A stretch of DNA of 64,000 nt from Methanoculleus sp. 7T (GCF_023195915.1 NZ_JALPRP010000001.1:1860001-1924000), one strand, 5' to 3'. Positions 51,829-60,513 are shown, counted from the stretch's first letter. Notes: generated by a model not told the origin, from the letters alone. Made by a program: numbers and translations.

Positions 51829-52621
51829 CCGACGGCGGCACCTCCCCGGGAACGACGAAGACGAGAGTCGCCCCCGGCGCCCCTTTTGCAAGTTCGATGA
51901 GATCTCCGTCGTGGAGTTCCCGCCGCGTGCCCCGGTCGAGCGGCGTGCCGTTCACGAAGGTTCCGCCTGTGCTGCCGCAGTCCTCGATGAGCCAGACGTC
52001 CCCTCGCCGGGTGAGCCGGGCGTGCGGCTTTGATATCCGGGTGACCGCCGCGTAGTCCTCGCCGAGCACGACCTCACGCTCGGGGTCGGACCGGCCGGGC
52101 GCGCTCGGGTCGGCCCGGCCTATGGCGATGGTGTCGTGCCCGATCGGGAAGACCTTTCCGTCATCCGCCCCGCCGAGGAGGAAGAGGACCGGGCGCCGGC
52201 CGAAGAACTCGCCCGAGAACGTCTCCCGAACGCCGGCGAGTTTCTTTGCGAGCACGGCGTCCGTGAGCGTCAGTTTCAGGTTCGAGAAGAGCCCGAGACT
52301 CCTGGTGATCGCCTCAAGGCCCCCGGGCACGAGCGAGTATTTCCAGACCGGGTGGATTCCTTTCGCGGTCGGGCGTGAGAGGCCGGCCTCCTTCCGGACG
52401 ACTCCGATGCTCATCAGTTTGTCGAGGTGTTTCTTCGTGTTCTCGTAACTCGTCTCGATCTCGGACGATATCTGCCGAACGTCTTTTGGCGTCCGTTCGA
52501 TGACCTTCAGAATCTTTAAGCGTGTGCTGCTGCTCAGCACGTCGAGGTATTCGGAGAGTTCCTGCAGGTCGTCGGTGTCTATATCGAGGATCAGGGTCCT
52601 TGAGTCGTCGTCGTCGGTCAT
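51818..52621 (-). CDS. Winged-helix plus FHA-domain protein
   Basis: The N-terminal half (about 18-100) is an ArsR-like winged helix: L-D-V-L-S-S-S-T-R-L-K-I-L-K-V-I then D-V-R-Q-I-S-S-E-I. A linker leads to a C-terminal FHA domain (about 165-245) with I-G-R-A, S-K-P-H-A-R-L, S-T-G-G-T-F-V-N-G and D-G-D. FHA domains bind phospho-threonine, and a kinase is encoded next, so a phosphorylation-tuned DNA-binding regulator is likely. An AGGAGA Shine-Dalgarno precedes the ATG at 52621. It is the first gene of the operon. Confidence 0.88.
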   Translation of the reverse strand: MTDDDDSRTLILDIDTDDLQELSEYLDVLSSSTRLKILKVIERTPKDVRQISSEIETSYENTKKHLDKLMSIGVVRKEAGLSRPTAKGIHPVWKYSLVPGGLEAITRSLGLFSNLKLTLTDAVLAKKLAGVRETFSGEFFGRRPVLFLLGGADDGKVFPIGHDTIAIGRADPSAPGRSDPEREVVLGEDYAAVTRISKPHARLTRRGDVWLIEDCGSTGGTFVNGTPLDRGTRRELHDGDLIELAKGAPGATLVFVVPGEVPPSDAA

Positions 52622-52784
52622 AGTCTCTCCTGCCGGCCAATCTATTGTTGTATGGTTTCACGAGCCTTCTGATGAAGGTTGTGCAGACCGCCGACACCGG
52701 GCCGGCCGGTCGTGCCTCCGTTGCCGGGGTGCCTGCTCTTCCGGCCATTCGCACGCCCACTGGCGGATCTGTGGGGAAACGGGC

Positions 52785-52960
52785 TTTTTTGAACCCCTAC
52801 CTGCCGGCTCTCGATAGTCGCGCTCATGGGGCACTCCGGTACACGGCTGTCTACTGGTATTCCTATGACTGCCCCAGCCCCTTGCGAGAGACAGGGGAGG
52901 GGAGAGAATCCCTCTCCCGGCCTACGGCCCGGCGCCGCCTCGCCGGTGTTCGTGCGATCG
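52785..52960 (+). repeat. Dispersed intergenic repeat, third locus
   Basis: The left arm (52785-52836, containing CCGGCTCTCGATAGTCGCG and CTCATGGGGCAC) matches 34051-34100. It is followed by CCTATGACTGCCCCAGCCCC (compare 34117 plus and 21340 minus), a G-run hairpin (GGGGAGGGGAGA against TCCCTCTCCC), and a degraded GTGCGATCGCTATC. The mini-palindrome string is missing, so this copy is partial. Confidence 0.6.
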
Positions 52961-52986
52961 CTATCCTCCGACCCCGCCCCGGATCA

Positions 52987-52996
52987 TGTTTTATAC
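52987..52996 (+). promoter_or_regulatory. TATA box of the first small paralogue gene
   Basis: TGTTTTATAC is centred about 28 bases before the ATG at 53020, so the mRNA should be leaderless. Confidence 0.5.
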
Positions 52997-53019
52997 GAGA
53001 GGACCGATCAGGGGAACCC

Positions 53020-53304
53020 ATGTTCGGGGATGTAGAGGCAGTCCAGCAGCGGGCTGTGATGGTGGAAGTTGAGGAGATGATCCAGTCGACGCCGGACTAT
53101 GCGGATGCCAGGGAGGCGCTCCAGTCGATGAACTTCGTACCGGAACGGGATAACGCCGATGTCGCGATCTGGGTCCAGCCCGACCTCAGGATCTTCGTCC
53201 TGCTCCAGATGAACCTCGGGGGCGGGTATGCAGGCTACAAGGTCGCTACCTTCGACGAACTGGAAGGCCGCGGCGGGGAGTTCGCCGGCTACAACGCCCG
53301 GTGA
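53020..53304 (+). CDS. Small uncharacterised protein, paralogue A
   Basis: This 94-residue acidic soluble protein is not one I recognise. It has Y-A-D-A-R-E-A-L-Q-S-M-N-F, then A-I-W-V-Q-P-D-L-R-I-F-V, then Y-K-V-A-T-F-D-E-L-E-G. The same pattern occurs in the next gene, so the two are tandem paralogues. The ATG at 53020 is fixed by the leaderless TATA; earlier codons lie in repeat DNA. An alpha-beta fold is likely from the pattern. Confidence 0.65.
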   Translation: MFGDVEAVQQRAVMVEVEEMIQSTPDYADAREALQSMNFVPERDNADVAIWVQPDLRIFVLLQMNLGGGYAGYKVATFDELEGRGGEFAGYNAR

Positions 53305-53367
53305 GGTCTCTTATCTCCCCCCGTAGCCTGCCGCAGCCGCCGCTTCTCACTCTTCTTCGCCGGGTCA

Positions 53368-53377
53368 GGTTTATGAG
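53368..53377 (+). promoter_or_regulatory. TATA box of the second small paralogue gene
   Basis: GGTTTATGAG is centred about 27 bases before the ATG at 53400. Together with the lack of a Shine-Dalgarno this suggests a second leaderless transcript. Confidence 0.4.
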
Positions 53378-53399
53378 GGCGTATGCGGTATGGGGGTCC

Positions 53400-53666
53400 A
53401 TGCGCAAACGGATACTGGTTGACCGGGAGGAGCAAGAGGCCATGAGGGGCCGGGTCCGGGAGGTCGTCACCGGGAGTTCCGGCTACGACGAGATCAAAAA
53501 GGGATTGGAGAACTTGGGGTTCCGGGCGAAGGAGGATAAGCCCGCCCTTGCCCTCTGGGAGAGCGGCGAACACGAACTCTTCGTGATGGTCCATATCGAC
53601 CCTGATACCGGCAAGTTGCGGGACTATGAGGTGATGACGTTCGAGGAGGCGGAGGGGTTCGAGTAG
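53400..53666 (+). CDS. Small uncharacterised protein, paralogue B
   Basis: This 88-residue protein is related to its upstream neighbour. It shares Y-D-E-I-K-K-G-L-E-N-L-G-F, A-L-W-E-S-G-E-H-E-L-F-V and Y-E-V-M-T-F-E-E-A-E-G with the matching positions of paralogue A. Overall identity is low but the order and spacing match. The ATG at 53400 is chosen over 53373 and 53301 because of the TATA at 53368. No function is known. Confidence 0.65.
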   Translation: MRKRILVDREEQEAMRGRVREVVTGSSGYDEIKKGLENLGFRAKEDKPALALWESGEHELFVMVHIDPDTGKLRDYEVMTFEEAEGFE

Positions 53667-53673
53667 CCCCGGC

Positions 53674-54117
53674 TCACGTCGCCCCCGGCGGGTCCGCGAA
53701 GAGCGCGATGTAGCCGCCGATGAGCACGATGATGAAGACAACGATGTAGATCAGGAGCGCAAGCGTCCCCTCGAAGAGGGTGAAGAACCCGATACCCGTG
53801 ATCTCGCCCACGAGTAGGAAGAGCCGGAAGAGGAACATGACCGTGAAGACGGCGCCGACGGCGCCGAAGACCGGGCCCGGCAGGTTCAGGGGGAAGGCCA
53901 AGGCACCGAAGAGGTCGCCGACCAGAAAGATTGCCGCGATCAGGATGAGCAGGCCGATGTTGGCGTTGAGGAACTCCACCACGCGGAGGAAGGTTGGGCT
54001 CTGGACGTAGGCGCCGGCCAGGGCGTTTAAGACGGCGAGCAGGATCAGGAAGACGACGATCCCGATGACCCTTGAGACGAGGACGCCGAAGAACGATTCT
54101 TTCCTGCGTTCACCCAT
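53674..54117 (-). CDS. Small integral membrane protein
   Basis: The 147-residue protein has four predicted membrane helices (about 12-32, 45-65, 70-100 and 115-140) and a basic N-terminus M-G-E-R-R-K-E-S. I do not recognise a family. The ATG at 54117 is preferred; a GTG at 54141 would add eight residues. It ends 7 bases from the convergent small paralogue gene. Its role is unknown. Confidence 0.6.
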   Translation of the reverse strand: MGERRKESFFGVLVSRVIGIVVFLILLAVLNALAGAYVQSPTFLRVVEFLNANIGLLILIAAIFLVGDLFGALAFPLNLPGPVFGAVGAVFTVMFLFRLFLLVGEITGIGFFTLFEGTLALLIYIVVFIIVLIGGYIALFADPPGAT

Positions 54118-54244
54118 ACGACCGGGGTGAATGCCCTCCACCCATATGGAGTTTCCGGCGGGGGTTGGCGGGCCTTCGGTCCCCCCGGATAACCGTAACG
54201 TTCAAGATGCCTCCTGCAGTGAGTAGACCACTGGAGCCCGTATC

Positions 54245-56011
54245 GTGAAGTTTGCAACCCTCACCTCCTGTTTCCGGAGGCTCGAAGTTACGTCGTCCCA
54301 GAACGAGATGATCGCTCTCCTTGCGCGGTTGCTCGCCGGGACGCCGCCGGACGAGATCGAGACCGTCTGTTACTTCACGCTCGGGGAGATCGGCCCCGAG
54401 TACAGCGGGGTGGCCCTGGGCGTCGGGGACCGGACCGCAGCGGCGGCAATCGCCCTTGCAGCCGGAACCGATCTCGCATCGGTCGAAACTGCGGCCCGCG
54501 AACTCGGCGATTACGGCGACGCCGCCGTCAGGCTGGCCGGGCGGCCCCCGGAGGGGATCGCGGAAGCCTTCCCGGCCGCCGGACCGCTCACGGTCACGGA
54601 CGTCCACCGCGGCTTTGCGGAGATCGCCCGGACATCGGGCCCGGGCTCGGCCGACCGGAAGACGAGGGTCCTTGCCGCCATGCTTGCCGCCGCCACGCCG
54701 CCCGAGCGGCGCTACCTGGTCCGGCTTGCCACCGGGGAGATGCGGCTCGGTGTCGGGGACATGACGCTCCTCGACGCGCTGGCTGAGGCGTTCCTGGGAG
54801 CAAAGGCCGAGCGCCCGCCCCTTGAACACGCCTACAACATCTCCTCCGACATCGGTTTTGTGGCCCGGACGCTTCTGGAATCGGGCCTTCCCGGAGTCTT
54901 AGCGATATCCATCACCCTGCACCGCCCCATACGGCCGATGCTCACCCAGCGGGTCTCCCGGATATCGGAGATCCCTGAGCGGATCGGCTCCCGGGTCATC
55001 GCCGTCGAGGAGAAGTACGACGGGGAGCGGGTCCAAGCACACAAGGACGGCGACGACGTCACCCTGTTCTCGCGGCGGCTGACCGACGTCACCCACCAGT
55101 ATCCCGATATCGTCCGGCACGTCCGGCGGTGCGTCATGGCCGATACGGCGATCCTCGACGGCGAAGCAGTCGCGTTCGACCACGCGACCGGCACCTACCA
55201 GCCGTTCCAGACGCTGATGCGGCGGCGACGGAAGCACCGGGTCAGGGAGGTCGCAGGCGAGATCCCGGCGACCTACCGGGTCTTCGACCTCCTCTACGTG
55301 AACGGCGAGTCCTACCTCCGCCGGAGTTACCCCGACCGTCGGGCGAGACTCGAGGAGGTCCTCGGCCGGGATGAGCGGATCTCTCCCGCAGGCCGCACCG
55401 TGACCGAGGACCTTGACGAGATCTCGGAGTTCTACCTCGCCTGCATCGAGCGGGGGCTTGAGGGGATCGTCTGCAAGTCGTGCGCCGAGGACTCGTTCTA
55501 CCGGGCCGGGGCGCGAGAGTGGCAGTGGATCAAGTGGAAGAGCGATTACGGCACCGAACTTGCCGATACGCTCGACTTGGTCGTCGTCGGCGCAAACGCC
55601 GGGCGGGGAAAGCGGGCGGGGACCTACGGTTCGGTCCTCTGCGCCGCCTACAACCATGAGGAGGACGTCTTCCAGACGGTCTGCGGCATAGGGACAGGGT
55701 TTTCCGACGCGGACCTCGCAGACCTCCCCCGCCGGCTTGCCGGAGCGAGGGTGGACCGGCAGCCGGCGCGGGTGGCGGTGACCCCGCAGGCCGTGCCCGA
55801 CTTCTGGTTCGCACCGGCCCAGGTGGTTGAGGTGCTGGGGCTTGAGATCACCGAAAGCCCGGTCCATACCTGCAACTGGGACCCGGAGCGGCAGCGGGGG
55901 CTCGCCCTCCGGTTCCCGAGGTTCGTGCGGTGGCGGGACGAGAAGAGGCCGGAACAGGCGACGACGGCCGCCGAGGTTGCGGCGATGTTCCGCCGCCGGC
56001 GGGAGGGGTAA
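54245..56011 (+). CDS. lig: ATP-dependent DNA ligase
   Basis: This is a type I replicative/repair ligase that seals nicks by adenylating itself. The adenylation lysine lies in motif I, E-E-K-Y-D-G-E-R-V-Q (near residues 257-266). F-S-R-R-L-T-D-V-T, L-D-G-E-A-V and E-G-I-V-C-K are motifs III to IV, and W-I-K-W-K-S-D-Y is motif V. The N-terminal DNA-binding domain (1-220) is present. At 588 residues it is slightly longer than usual. The stop is three bases before an intact PolX gene, so the two likely act together in gap repair. Confidence 0.93.
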   Translation: MKFATLTSCFRRLEVTSSQNEMIALLARLLAGTPPDEIETVCYFTLGEIGPEYSGVALGVGDRTAAAAIALAAGTDLASVETAARELGDYGDAAVRLAGRPPEGIAEAFPAAGPLTVTDVHRGFAEIARTSGPGSADRKTRVLAAMLAAATPPERRYLVRLATGEMRLGVGDMTLLDALAEAFLGAKAERPPLEHAYNISSDIGFVARTLLESGLPGVLAISITLHRPIRPMLTQRVSRISEIPERIGSRVIAVEEKYDGERVQAHKDGDDVTLFSRRLTDVTHQYPDIVRHVRRCVMADTAILDGEAVAFDHATGTYQPFQTLMRRRRKHRVREVAGEIPATYRVFDLLYVNGESYLRRSYPDRRARLEEVLGRDERISPAGRTVTEDLDEISEFYLACIERGLEGIVCKSCAEDSFYRAGAREWQWIKWKSDYGTELADTLDLVVVGANAGRGKRAGTYGSVLCAAYNHEEDVFQTVCGIGTGFSDADLADLPRRLAGARVDRQPARVAVTPQAVPDFWFAPAQVVEVLGLEITESPVHTCNWDPERQRGLALRFPRFVRWRDEKRPEQATTAAEVAAMFRRRREG

Positions 56012-56014
56012 GTC

Positions 56015-57748
56015 ATGGAGAAACTATCTCGGATGAGCAACATCGAGGTCGCGGCGGTCCTCTACGAGGTCGCCGACCTCCTCGAGATCAAGGGCGTCCG
56101 GTTCAAGCCGCATGCCTACCGACGGGCGGCGCAGGCGATCGAGACCCTGCCTGAGGATATCGCCGACGTCACGCGGGAAGGCCGCCTCGACGAGGTCCCC
56201 GGCGTCGGGAAAGGTATCGCCGGAAAGGTCCGGGAGGTCGTCGAGACCGGCGATCTCGCCTACTTATCGTCTTTGCGTGAGGAACTCCCGGAGGGCGTGC
56301 AGGAACTCACCCGGATCGAGGGTATCGGGCCGAAGAAGGCGATCGCCCTCTCCCGGGAACTCGGGATCCGGACCGTCGACGACCTGGAGGCGGCGGCAAA
56401 AGCGGGCCGGATCCGAGACCTGCCCGGGTTCGGGGAGAAGACCGAGCAGAACATCCTTGCAAGCATCAGGATGAGCAAGACGGCGAGGGAGCGGCATCTC
56501 CTCGGTTACATCCTCCCCATCGCCCGGGATATCGAGCGCCGGCTCTCGTCGCTCGATTCGGTCCTGAGGGTGAGCCTCGCCGGCTCGATACGCCGCAAGA
56601 AGGAGACGATCGGGGATGTCGACATCCTGGCCGCCTCCACGCGCCCGGATGAGGTTATGGAGGTCTTCGCCACCCTCCCCGGGGTCTCGCGGGTCCTTGC
56701 CCGGGGGACGACGAAGACCTCGGTTGTGCTCGCGACCGGGGTTCAGGTCGACCTCCGGGTGGTGGAAGACAAGCATTTCGGGGCCGCTCTCCAGTACTTC
56801 ACCGGGTCGAAGGAGCACAACATCGCCCTCCGGAAGCTCGCCATCGCGAGGAACTGGCGGTTGAACGAGTACGGGCTTGTGGACCTCGCAACCGGCCGCG
56901 TAGTCGCGGGCGAGGACGAGGCCGGAGTCTACCGGGCCCTCGACCTCCCTTGGATCGAGCCGGAACTCCGGGAGGACCGCGGCGAGATCGAGGCCGCACG
57001 AACCGGAACCCTCCCCGGCCTCGTCGAGTACGGGTCGGTCCGGGGCGACCTCCACGCCCACACCCGGTGGAGCGAGGGGTCTCACTCAATCGAGGAGATG
57101 GCGGAGGCGGCGCAGGCGCTCGGCTACGAGTATATCGCCATCTGCGACCATGCAGAGACCCTTCACATCGCCCGCGGCCTCTCCCCGGAACGCCTGGCCG
57201 ACCAGATCCGCGAGATCGAGCGGATCAACCGGGAGGCCGACGGCGAATTCACCGTTCTTGCCGGCACCGAGTGCAACATCGGCATGGACGGTAGGATCGA
57301 CCTCCCTGACAGCGTCCTTGCCGACCTCGACGTGGTGGTTGCGAGCGTCCACTCAGGGTTTAAGCAGTCCGAACGGGAGATGACGGAGCGTGTCGCCACG
57401 GCGATGCAGAACGACCACGTCGACATCATCGGCCACCCGACGGGCCGGATCCTTCTTACGCGCGAGCCCTACCGGATCGACCTCGCCGCGGTCTTCGACG
57501 CCGCAGCAGCGCTCGGCGTCCTCATGGAGATCAACGCGTTCCCAAGCAGGCTGGACCTCTCAGACGTCAACTGCCGTCAGGCCCGGGAACACGGCATCCG
57601 ATTCTCGCTCGGCTCGGATGCGCACAGCCGCGAGAACCTCCGCTACATGGAGTTCGGCGTCGCGACCGCCAGGAGGGGGTGGCTTGCGGCGGAGGATATC
57701 GTCAACACCCGCCCGCTTGAGGACCTGAGGGGAGTCCTGCGTTCTTAA
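56015..57748 (+). CDS. polX: DNA polymerase X with PHP domain
   Basis: This 577-residue polymerase fills short gaps in DNA repair. The helix-hairpin-helix region includes V-P-G-V-G-K-G-I-A and I-E-G-I-G-P-K-K-A. The catalytic aspartates are complete: G-D-V-D (Asp201, Asp203) and V-Q-V-D-L-R-V (Asp246). The C-terminal PHP phosphoesterase (about 340-577) has H-A-H-T, C-D-H-A, S-V-H-S-G-F, G-H-P-T-G and G-S-D-A-H and may proofread or process 3' ends. A G-rich Shine-Dalgarno supports the ATG at 56015. Confidence 0.92.
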   Translation: MEKLSRMSNIEVAAVLYEVADLLEIKGVRFKPHAYRRAAQAIETLPEDIADVTREGRLDEVPGVGKGIAGKVREVVETGDLAYLSSLREELPEGVQELTRIEGIGPKKAIALSRELGIRTVDDLEAAAKAGRIRDLPGFGEKTEQNILASIRMSKTARERHLLGYILPIARDIERRLSSLDSVLRVSLAGSIRRKKETIGDVDILAASTRPDEVMEVFATLPGVSRVLARGTTKTSVVLATGVQVDLRVVEDKHFGAALQYFTGSKEHNIALRKLAIARNWRLNEYGLVDLATGRVVAGEDEAGVYRALDLPWIEPELREDRGEIEAARTGTLPGLVEYGSVRGDLHAHTRWSEGSHSIEEMAEAAQALGYEYIAICDHAETLHIARGLSPERLADQIREIERINREADGEFTVLAGTECNIGMDGRIDLPDSVLADLDVVVASVHSGFKQSEREMTERVATAMQNDHVDIIGHPTGRILLTREPYRIDLAAVFDAAAALGVLMEINAFPSRLDLSDVNCRQAREHGIRFSLGSDAHSRENLRYMEFGVATARRGWLAAEDIVNTRPLEDLRGVLRS

Positions 57749-57775
57749 GGGGGGGCGGGCCCGGTCGCCCGCTCC

Positions 57776-58213
57776 TTACGCGGCGCTGACGATGTCCACA
57801 AGTTGGATATCGAACATCAGGGACCGTCCTGCCAGCGGGTGGTTGGCGTCCAGCGTCACGGTCGATTCGGAGACCTCGCTGATGGTGACGATGGCCGCCC
57901 TCCCGTCCGACTGCTGGACCCGGAGCTGCTGGCCCGGCTGGGGCTCGATATCCTCCGGGAACTGATCCCGGTCCACCGTCAGGGTCATGTCGTCCCGGTG
58001 TGGGCCGTACGCCTCCTCGGGCGGAATTGTGGCGGTCTTCTTCTCCCCCGGCGCCATGCCGACCACGGCCTGCTCGAACCCGGATATGACCTCTCCCTCG
58101 CCGATGGTGAACTCAAGCGGGTCCCTCTCGGTGGAGGTATCAAAGACCGTGCCGTCCTCCAACTTTCCGGTGTAGTGTACCTTGACGGTATCGCCTTCTT
58201 TTGCCTGTGCCAT
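57776..58213 (-). CDS. FKBP-type peptidyl-prolyl isomerase
   Basis: The 145-residue archaeal FKBP has V-H-Y-T-G-K-L-E-D-G-T-V-F-D-T-S, followed by I-G-E-G-E-V-I-S-G-F-E and a flap insertion (the IF domain) around P-P-E-E-A-Y-G-P, and ends with N-H-P-L-A-G. It is a protein-folding chaperone and prolyl isomerase in the cytosol. The ATG at 58213 is the only sensible start. It converges on the PolX gene, 27 bases away. Confidence 0.92.
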   Translation of the reverse strand: MAQAKEGDTVKVHYTGKLEDGTVFDTSTERDPLEFTIGEGEVISGFEQAVVGMAPGEKKTATIPPEEAYGPHRDDMTLTVDRDQFPEDIEPQPGQQLRVQQSDGRAAIVTISEVSESTVTLDANHPLAGRSLMFDIQLVDIVSAA

Positions 58214-58286
58214 TAATGCTTCACCGGCGGGGTGGTGATCTCGGATTCGTATTTATGCGTGCCGGTCGAACCGGCGGTTGCCGATA

Positions 58287-58910
58287 TTATCTGCCGCTCT
58301 TACGGACGGCGTGCAAGACTCCCATTACGCCCAGCACGTCGTAGCCGGGCGTCCGGTCGATCTCAAAGTCGTAGTGCTCCCCGATGTAGTCGAGGAGCGC
58401 CCGGTTCACCGGCCCGCCGATCGGAGGCACGTGGAGTTCCATCTCGATGCGGCGCACCCCGTCGAGGTCTTTGGGCCGGATGGACCATTCGGCTCCTTCG
58501 CAGTCGCACTTCAGAAAATCGCATCCTCCGGCCATGCCGGCGAACTCCCCGAGGGTATGGGTCGTCACGGTGACGGTCTTGTTTCCCCAGGTGATCTGCT
58601 CCACGCTCCCGTCGCCGAGCGCCCCCTCGATCACCGTGACGTCGGTGCCGTTCGCCCTGACGTTCTCGCGCAGAGCCTCGCCGAGGACGGGTTCGACTGC
58701 CAGCACGTGCCGCGACCGTCTGGCGGCACGGATGCAGAAGGCACCCACATTGGCCCCGATATCCACGACGACATCCTCCGGCCTTATGTCGTCGATGTGG
58801 TACTCGCCGACGAGGTAGACGGCATCGGCCGCATCGGGAACCCTCCCAAAGACCACGCCGTCGTATGCGGCGATCACGTCCGGGGACCCAAAGGCGTGCT
58901 TCCAGTACAT
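58287..58910 (-). CDS. FkbM-family methyltransferase
   Basis: This 207-residue SAM-dependent methyltransferase has the motif I V-V-D-I-G-A-N-V-G-A-F, then V-E-P-V, and the FkbM signature L-K-C-D-C-E-G-A-E in the middle. Members modify sugars or natural products; the substrate here is unknown. A TATA-like GCCTATACAGG near 58934-58944 (minus) is about 29 bases before the ATG, implying a leaderless mRNA. Confidence 0.82.
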   Translation of the reverse strand: MYWKHAFGSPDVIAAYDGVVFGRVPDAADAVYLVGEYHIDDIRPEDVVVDIGANVGAFCIRAARRSRHVLAVEPVLGEALRENVRANGTDVTVIEGALGDGSVEQITWGNKTVTVTTHTLGEFAGMAGGCDFLKCDCEGAEWSIRPKDLDGVRRIEMELHVPPIGGPVNRALLDYIGEHYDFEIDRTPGYDVLGVMGVLHAVRKSGR

Positions 58911-59230
58911 ACGCCGGATAATGTTAGGGTTTCGGCCTATACAGGCGTTTCTCCTCCCGGTTCCGGGCGGCGTTTTATCAGATCGGAGCCCTCGCGCTCC
59001 ACGATTCCTCGCCCTGCAGACGGCCCGGAATCATGCCATCTTATTAACTTTTTTCGTGTAATCCATCTCGCCAGCGAACGGTTTTTCTCCCCTAAATCTT
59101 GTTATTAGCGCCCGGATCGACGTAAGCACCGAGCATAATTTTTATTTTTATATAGATATATTTATAAATCCGGCAGTACACATATACCATGTAGCAGGGT
59201 TCTGCTGATATTTTGAGGGGAGTGTTGCGA
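58911..59230. promoter_or_regulatory. Divergent promoter region of fkbM and the TreT-like gene
   Basis: No gene is present in these 320 bases. The minus side holds the FkbM TATA near 58940. The plus side ends in the most A/T-rich stretch of the window (59136-59169), including TATATTTATAAATC as a likely TATA for the glycosyltransferase, about 65 bases before its ATG. The middle shows nothing recognisable. Confidence 0.5.
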
Positions 59231-60493
59231 ATGGCGTACATGAACGGGATAACCTGCATCTGCGATAACGGCCGGACGCTCGAGGACCACCGGCCCATCG
59301 TCGGCGACGATGTCATCTCCGGGATCTACCGCAAGGCGGCGAGCCTCCGGGGGAAGCGAGTCCTCCATGTGAACTCGACCTACCAGAGCGGCGGCGTAGC
59401 GGAGATGATCATCTCGTTGGTGCCGCTCATGAACGACGTCGGGATCGATACCCAGTGGAATATCTTAAGCGGCGACGCCGACTTCTTCACCATCACCAAG
59501 AACTTCCATAACGCGCTCCAAGGGCAGGCGATCGCGTTTTCCAACGAGGAGATGGGCCTCTACCTCAGGACGAACGAGTCCTTCTCGGGCCAGATGGCGA
59601 TCGACCACGACCTGGTGGTCATCCACGACCCGCAGCCCCTGCCCCTGATCAGGTTCTACCAAAAGACCCAGCCCTGGGTCTGGCGGTGCCACGTCGATCT
59701 CTCAAATCCCGATCCGGCCCTCTGGGAGTTCCTCAAGGGCTTCGTGCTGGACTACGACCGGATGGTCATCTCGCACGAGGGCTACCGGCGCCGCGGGATG
59801 TCGATGGAGCAGTGGATCTGCCGGCCCGCGATCGACCCGCTCTCGGATAAGAACCGCGACCTCGCTCCGGAAGAGATCGCGGGTCTCCTCGCGAACTACG
59901 GGGTGCCGACCGATAAACCGCTGATCACCCAGATCTCTCGGTTCGATAAGTGGAAGGACCCGGTGGGCGTCGTCGACGTCTTCCGTGAGGTGAAGCGGCA
60001 CGTCGACTGCAGGCTGGTGCTCTGCGGGAGCATGGCGCCCGACGACCCCGAAGGCTGGGCGATCTACCGGCAGGTCGAGGATGCGGCACGGGAGTTCATC
60101 GATGCCGGCGACGTGATCCTGATCACCGCCGAGGACCACCTGCTGGTCAACGCCCTGCAGCGGGCTTCGGCAATCATCCTCCAGAAGTCGCTCAGGGAGG
60201 GCTTCGGCCTGACCGTCACCGAAGGGCTCTGGAAGGGGCGGCCGGTCGTTGCGTCCCGTGTCGGGGGCATACCGCTCCAGATCGAGGATGGGGAGACGGG
60301 TTTCCTCCTCGACCCGACCGATACGGAGGGGTTCGCCTGGAGGGTCCGGCAGATCCTCGAGAACCCGGACCTTGGGGAGAGGCTCGGGCGGGCCGGCAAA
60401 GAGTATGTCAGGCAGCACTTCCTGATCACCCGCCTCCTCTCCGACTACCTGGATATGCTGAACGCGGAGCTTACGGACTGGGATAACACCTGA
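59231..60493 (+). CDS. GT4 glycosyltransferase, trehalose synthase (TreT)-like
   Basis: The 420-residue protein has L-H-V-N-S-T-Y-Q-S-G-G-V-A-E-M, W-R-C-H-V-D-L-S-N-P and the C-terminal donor site R-E-G-F-G-L-T-V-T-E-G, as in TreT, which makes trehalose from an NDP-glucose and glucose. Trehalose is a compatible solute in many methanogens, so an osmoprotection role is reasonable. The ATG at 59231 has a GGGGAG Shine-Dalgarno; another ATG lies three codons further. A strong A/T-rich promoter precedes it. Confidence 0.83.
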   Translation: MAYMNGITCICDNGRTLEDHRPIVGDDVISGIYRKAASLRGKRVLHVNSTYQSGGVAEMIISLVPLMNDVGIDTQWNILSGDADFFTITKNFHNALQGQAIAFSNEEMGLYLRTNESFSGQMAIDHDLVVIHDPQPLPLIRFYQKTQPWVWRCHVDLSNPDPALWEFLKGFVLDYDRMVISHEGYRRRGMSMEQWICRPAIDPLSDKNRDLAPEEIAGLLANYGVPTDKPLITQISRFDKWKDPVGVVDVFREVKRHVDCRLVLCGSMAPDDPEGWAIYRQVEDAAREFIDAGDVILITAEDHLLVNALQRASAIILQKSLREGFGLTVTEGLWKGRPVVASRVGGIPLQIEDGETGFLLDPTDTEGFAWRVRQILENPDLGERLGRAGKEYVRQHFLITRLLSDYLDMLNAELTDWDNT

Positions 60494-60513
60494 CGGGCAA
60501 CTCCGGTCGGAAC

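Larger units (their letters stand above)
52622..53019. other. Gap with dispersed-repeat fragment and promoter
   Basis: A plus frame from 52645 is open through this region but does not resemble a protein. The gap holds the leader of the HTH-FHA gene, repeat sequence at 52785-52960 and the TATA box of the first small paralogue gene. Confidence 0.55.

Noticed and set aside
52645-53019. N-terminal extension of small paralogue A
   Set aside because: The extension would be translated from repeat DNA and lies upstream of the predicted transcript start.
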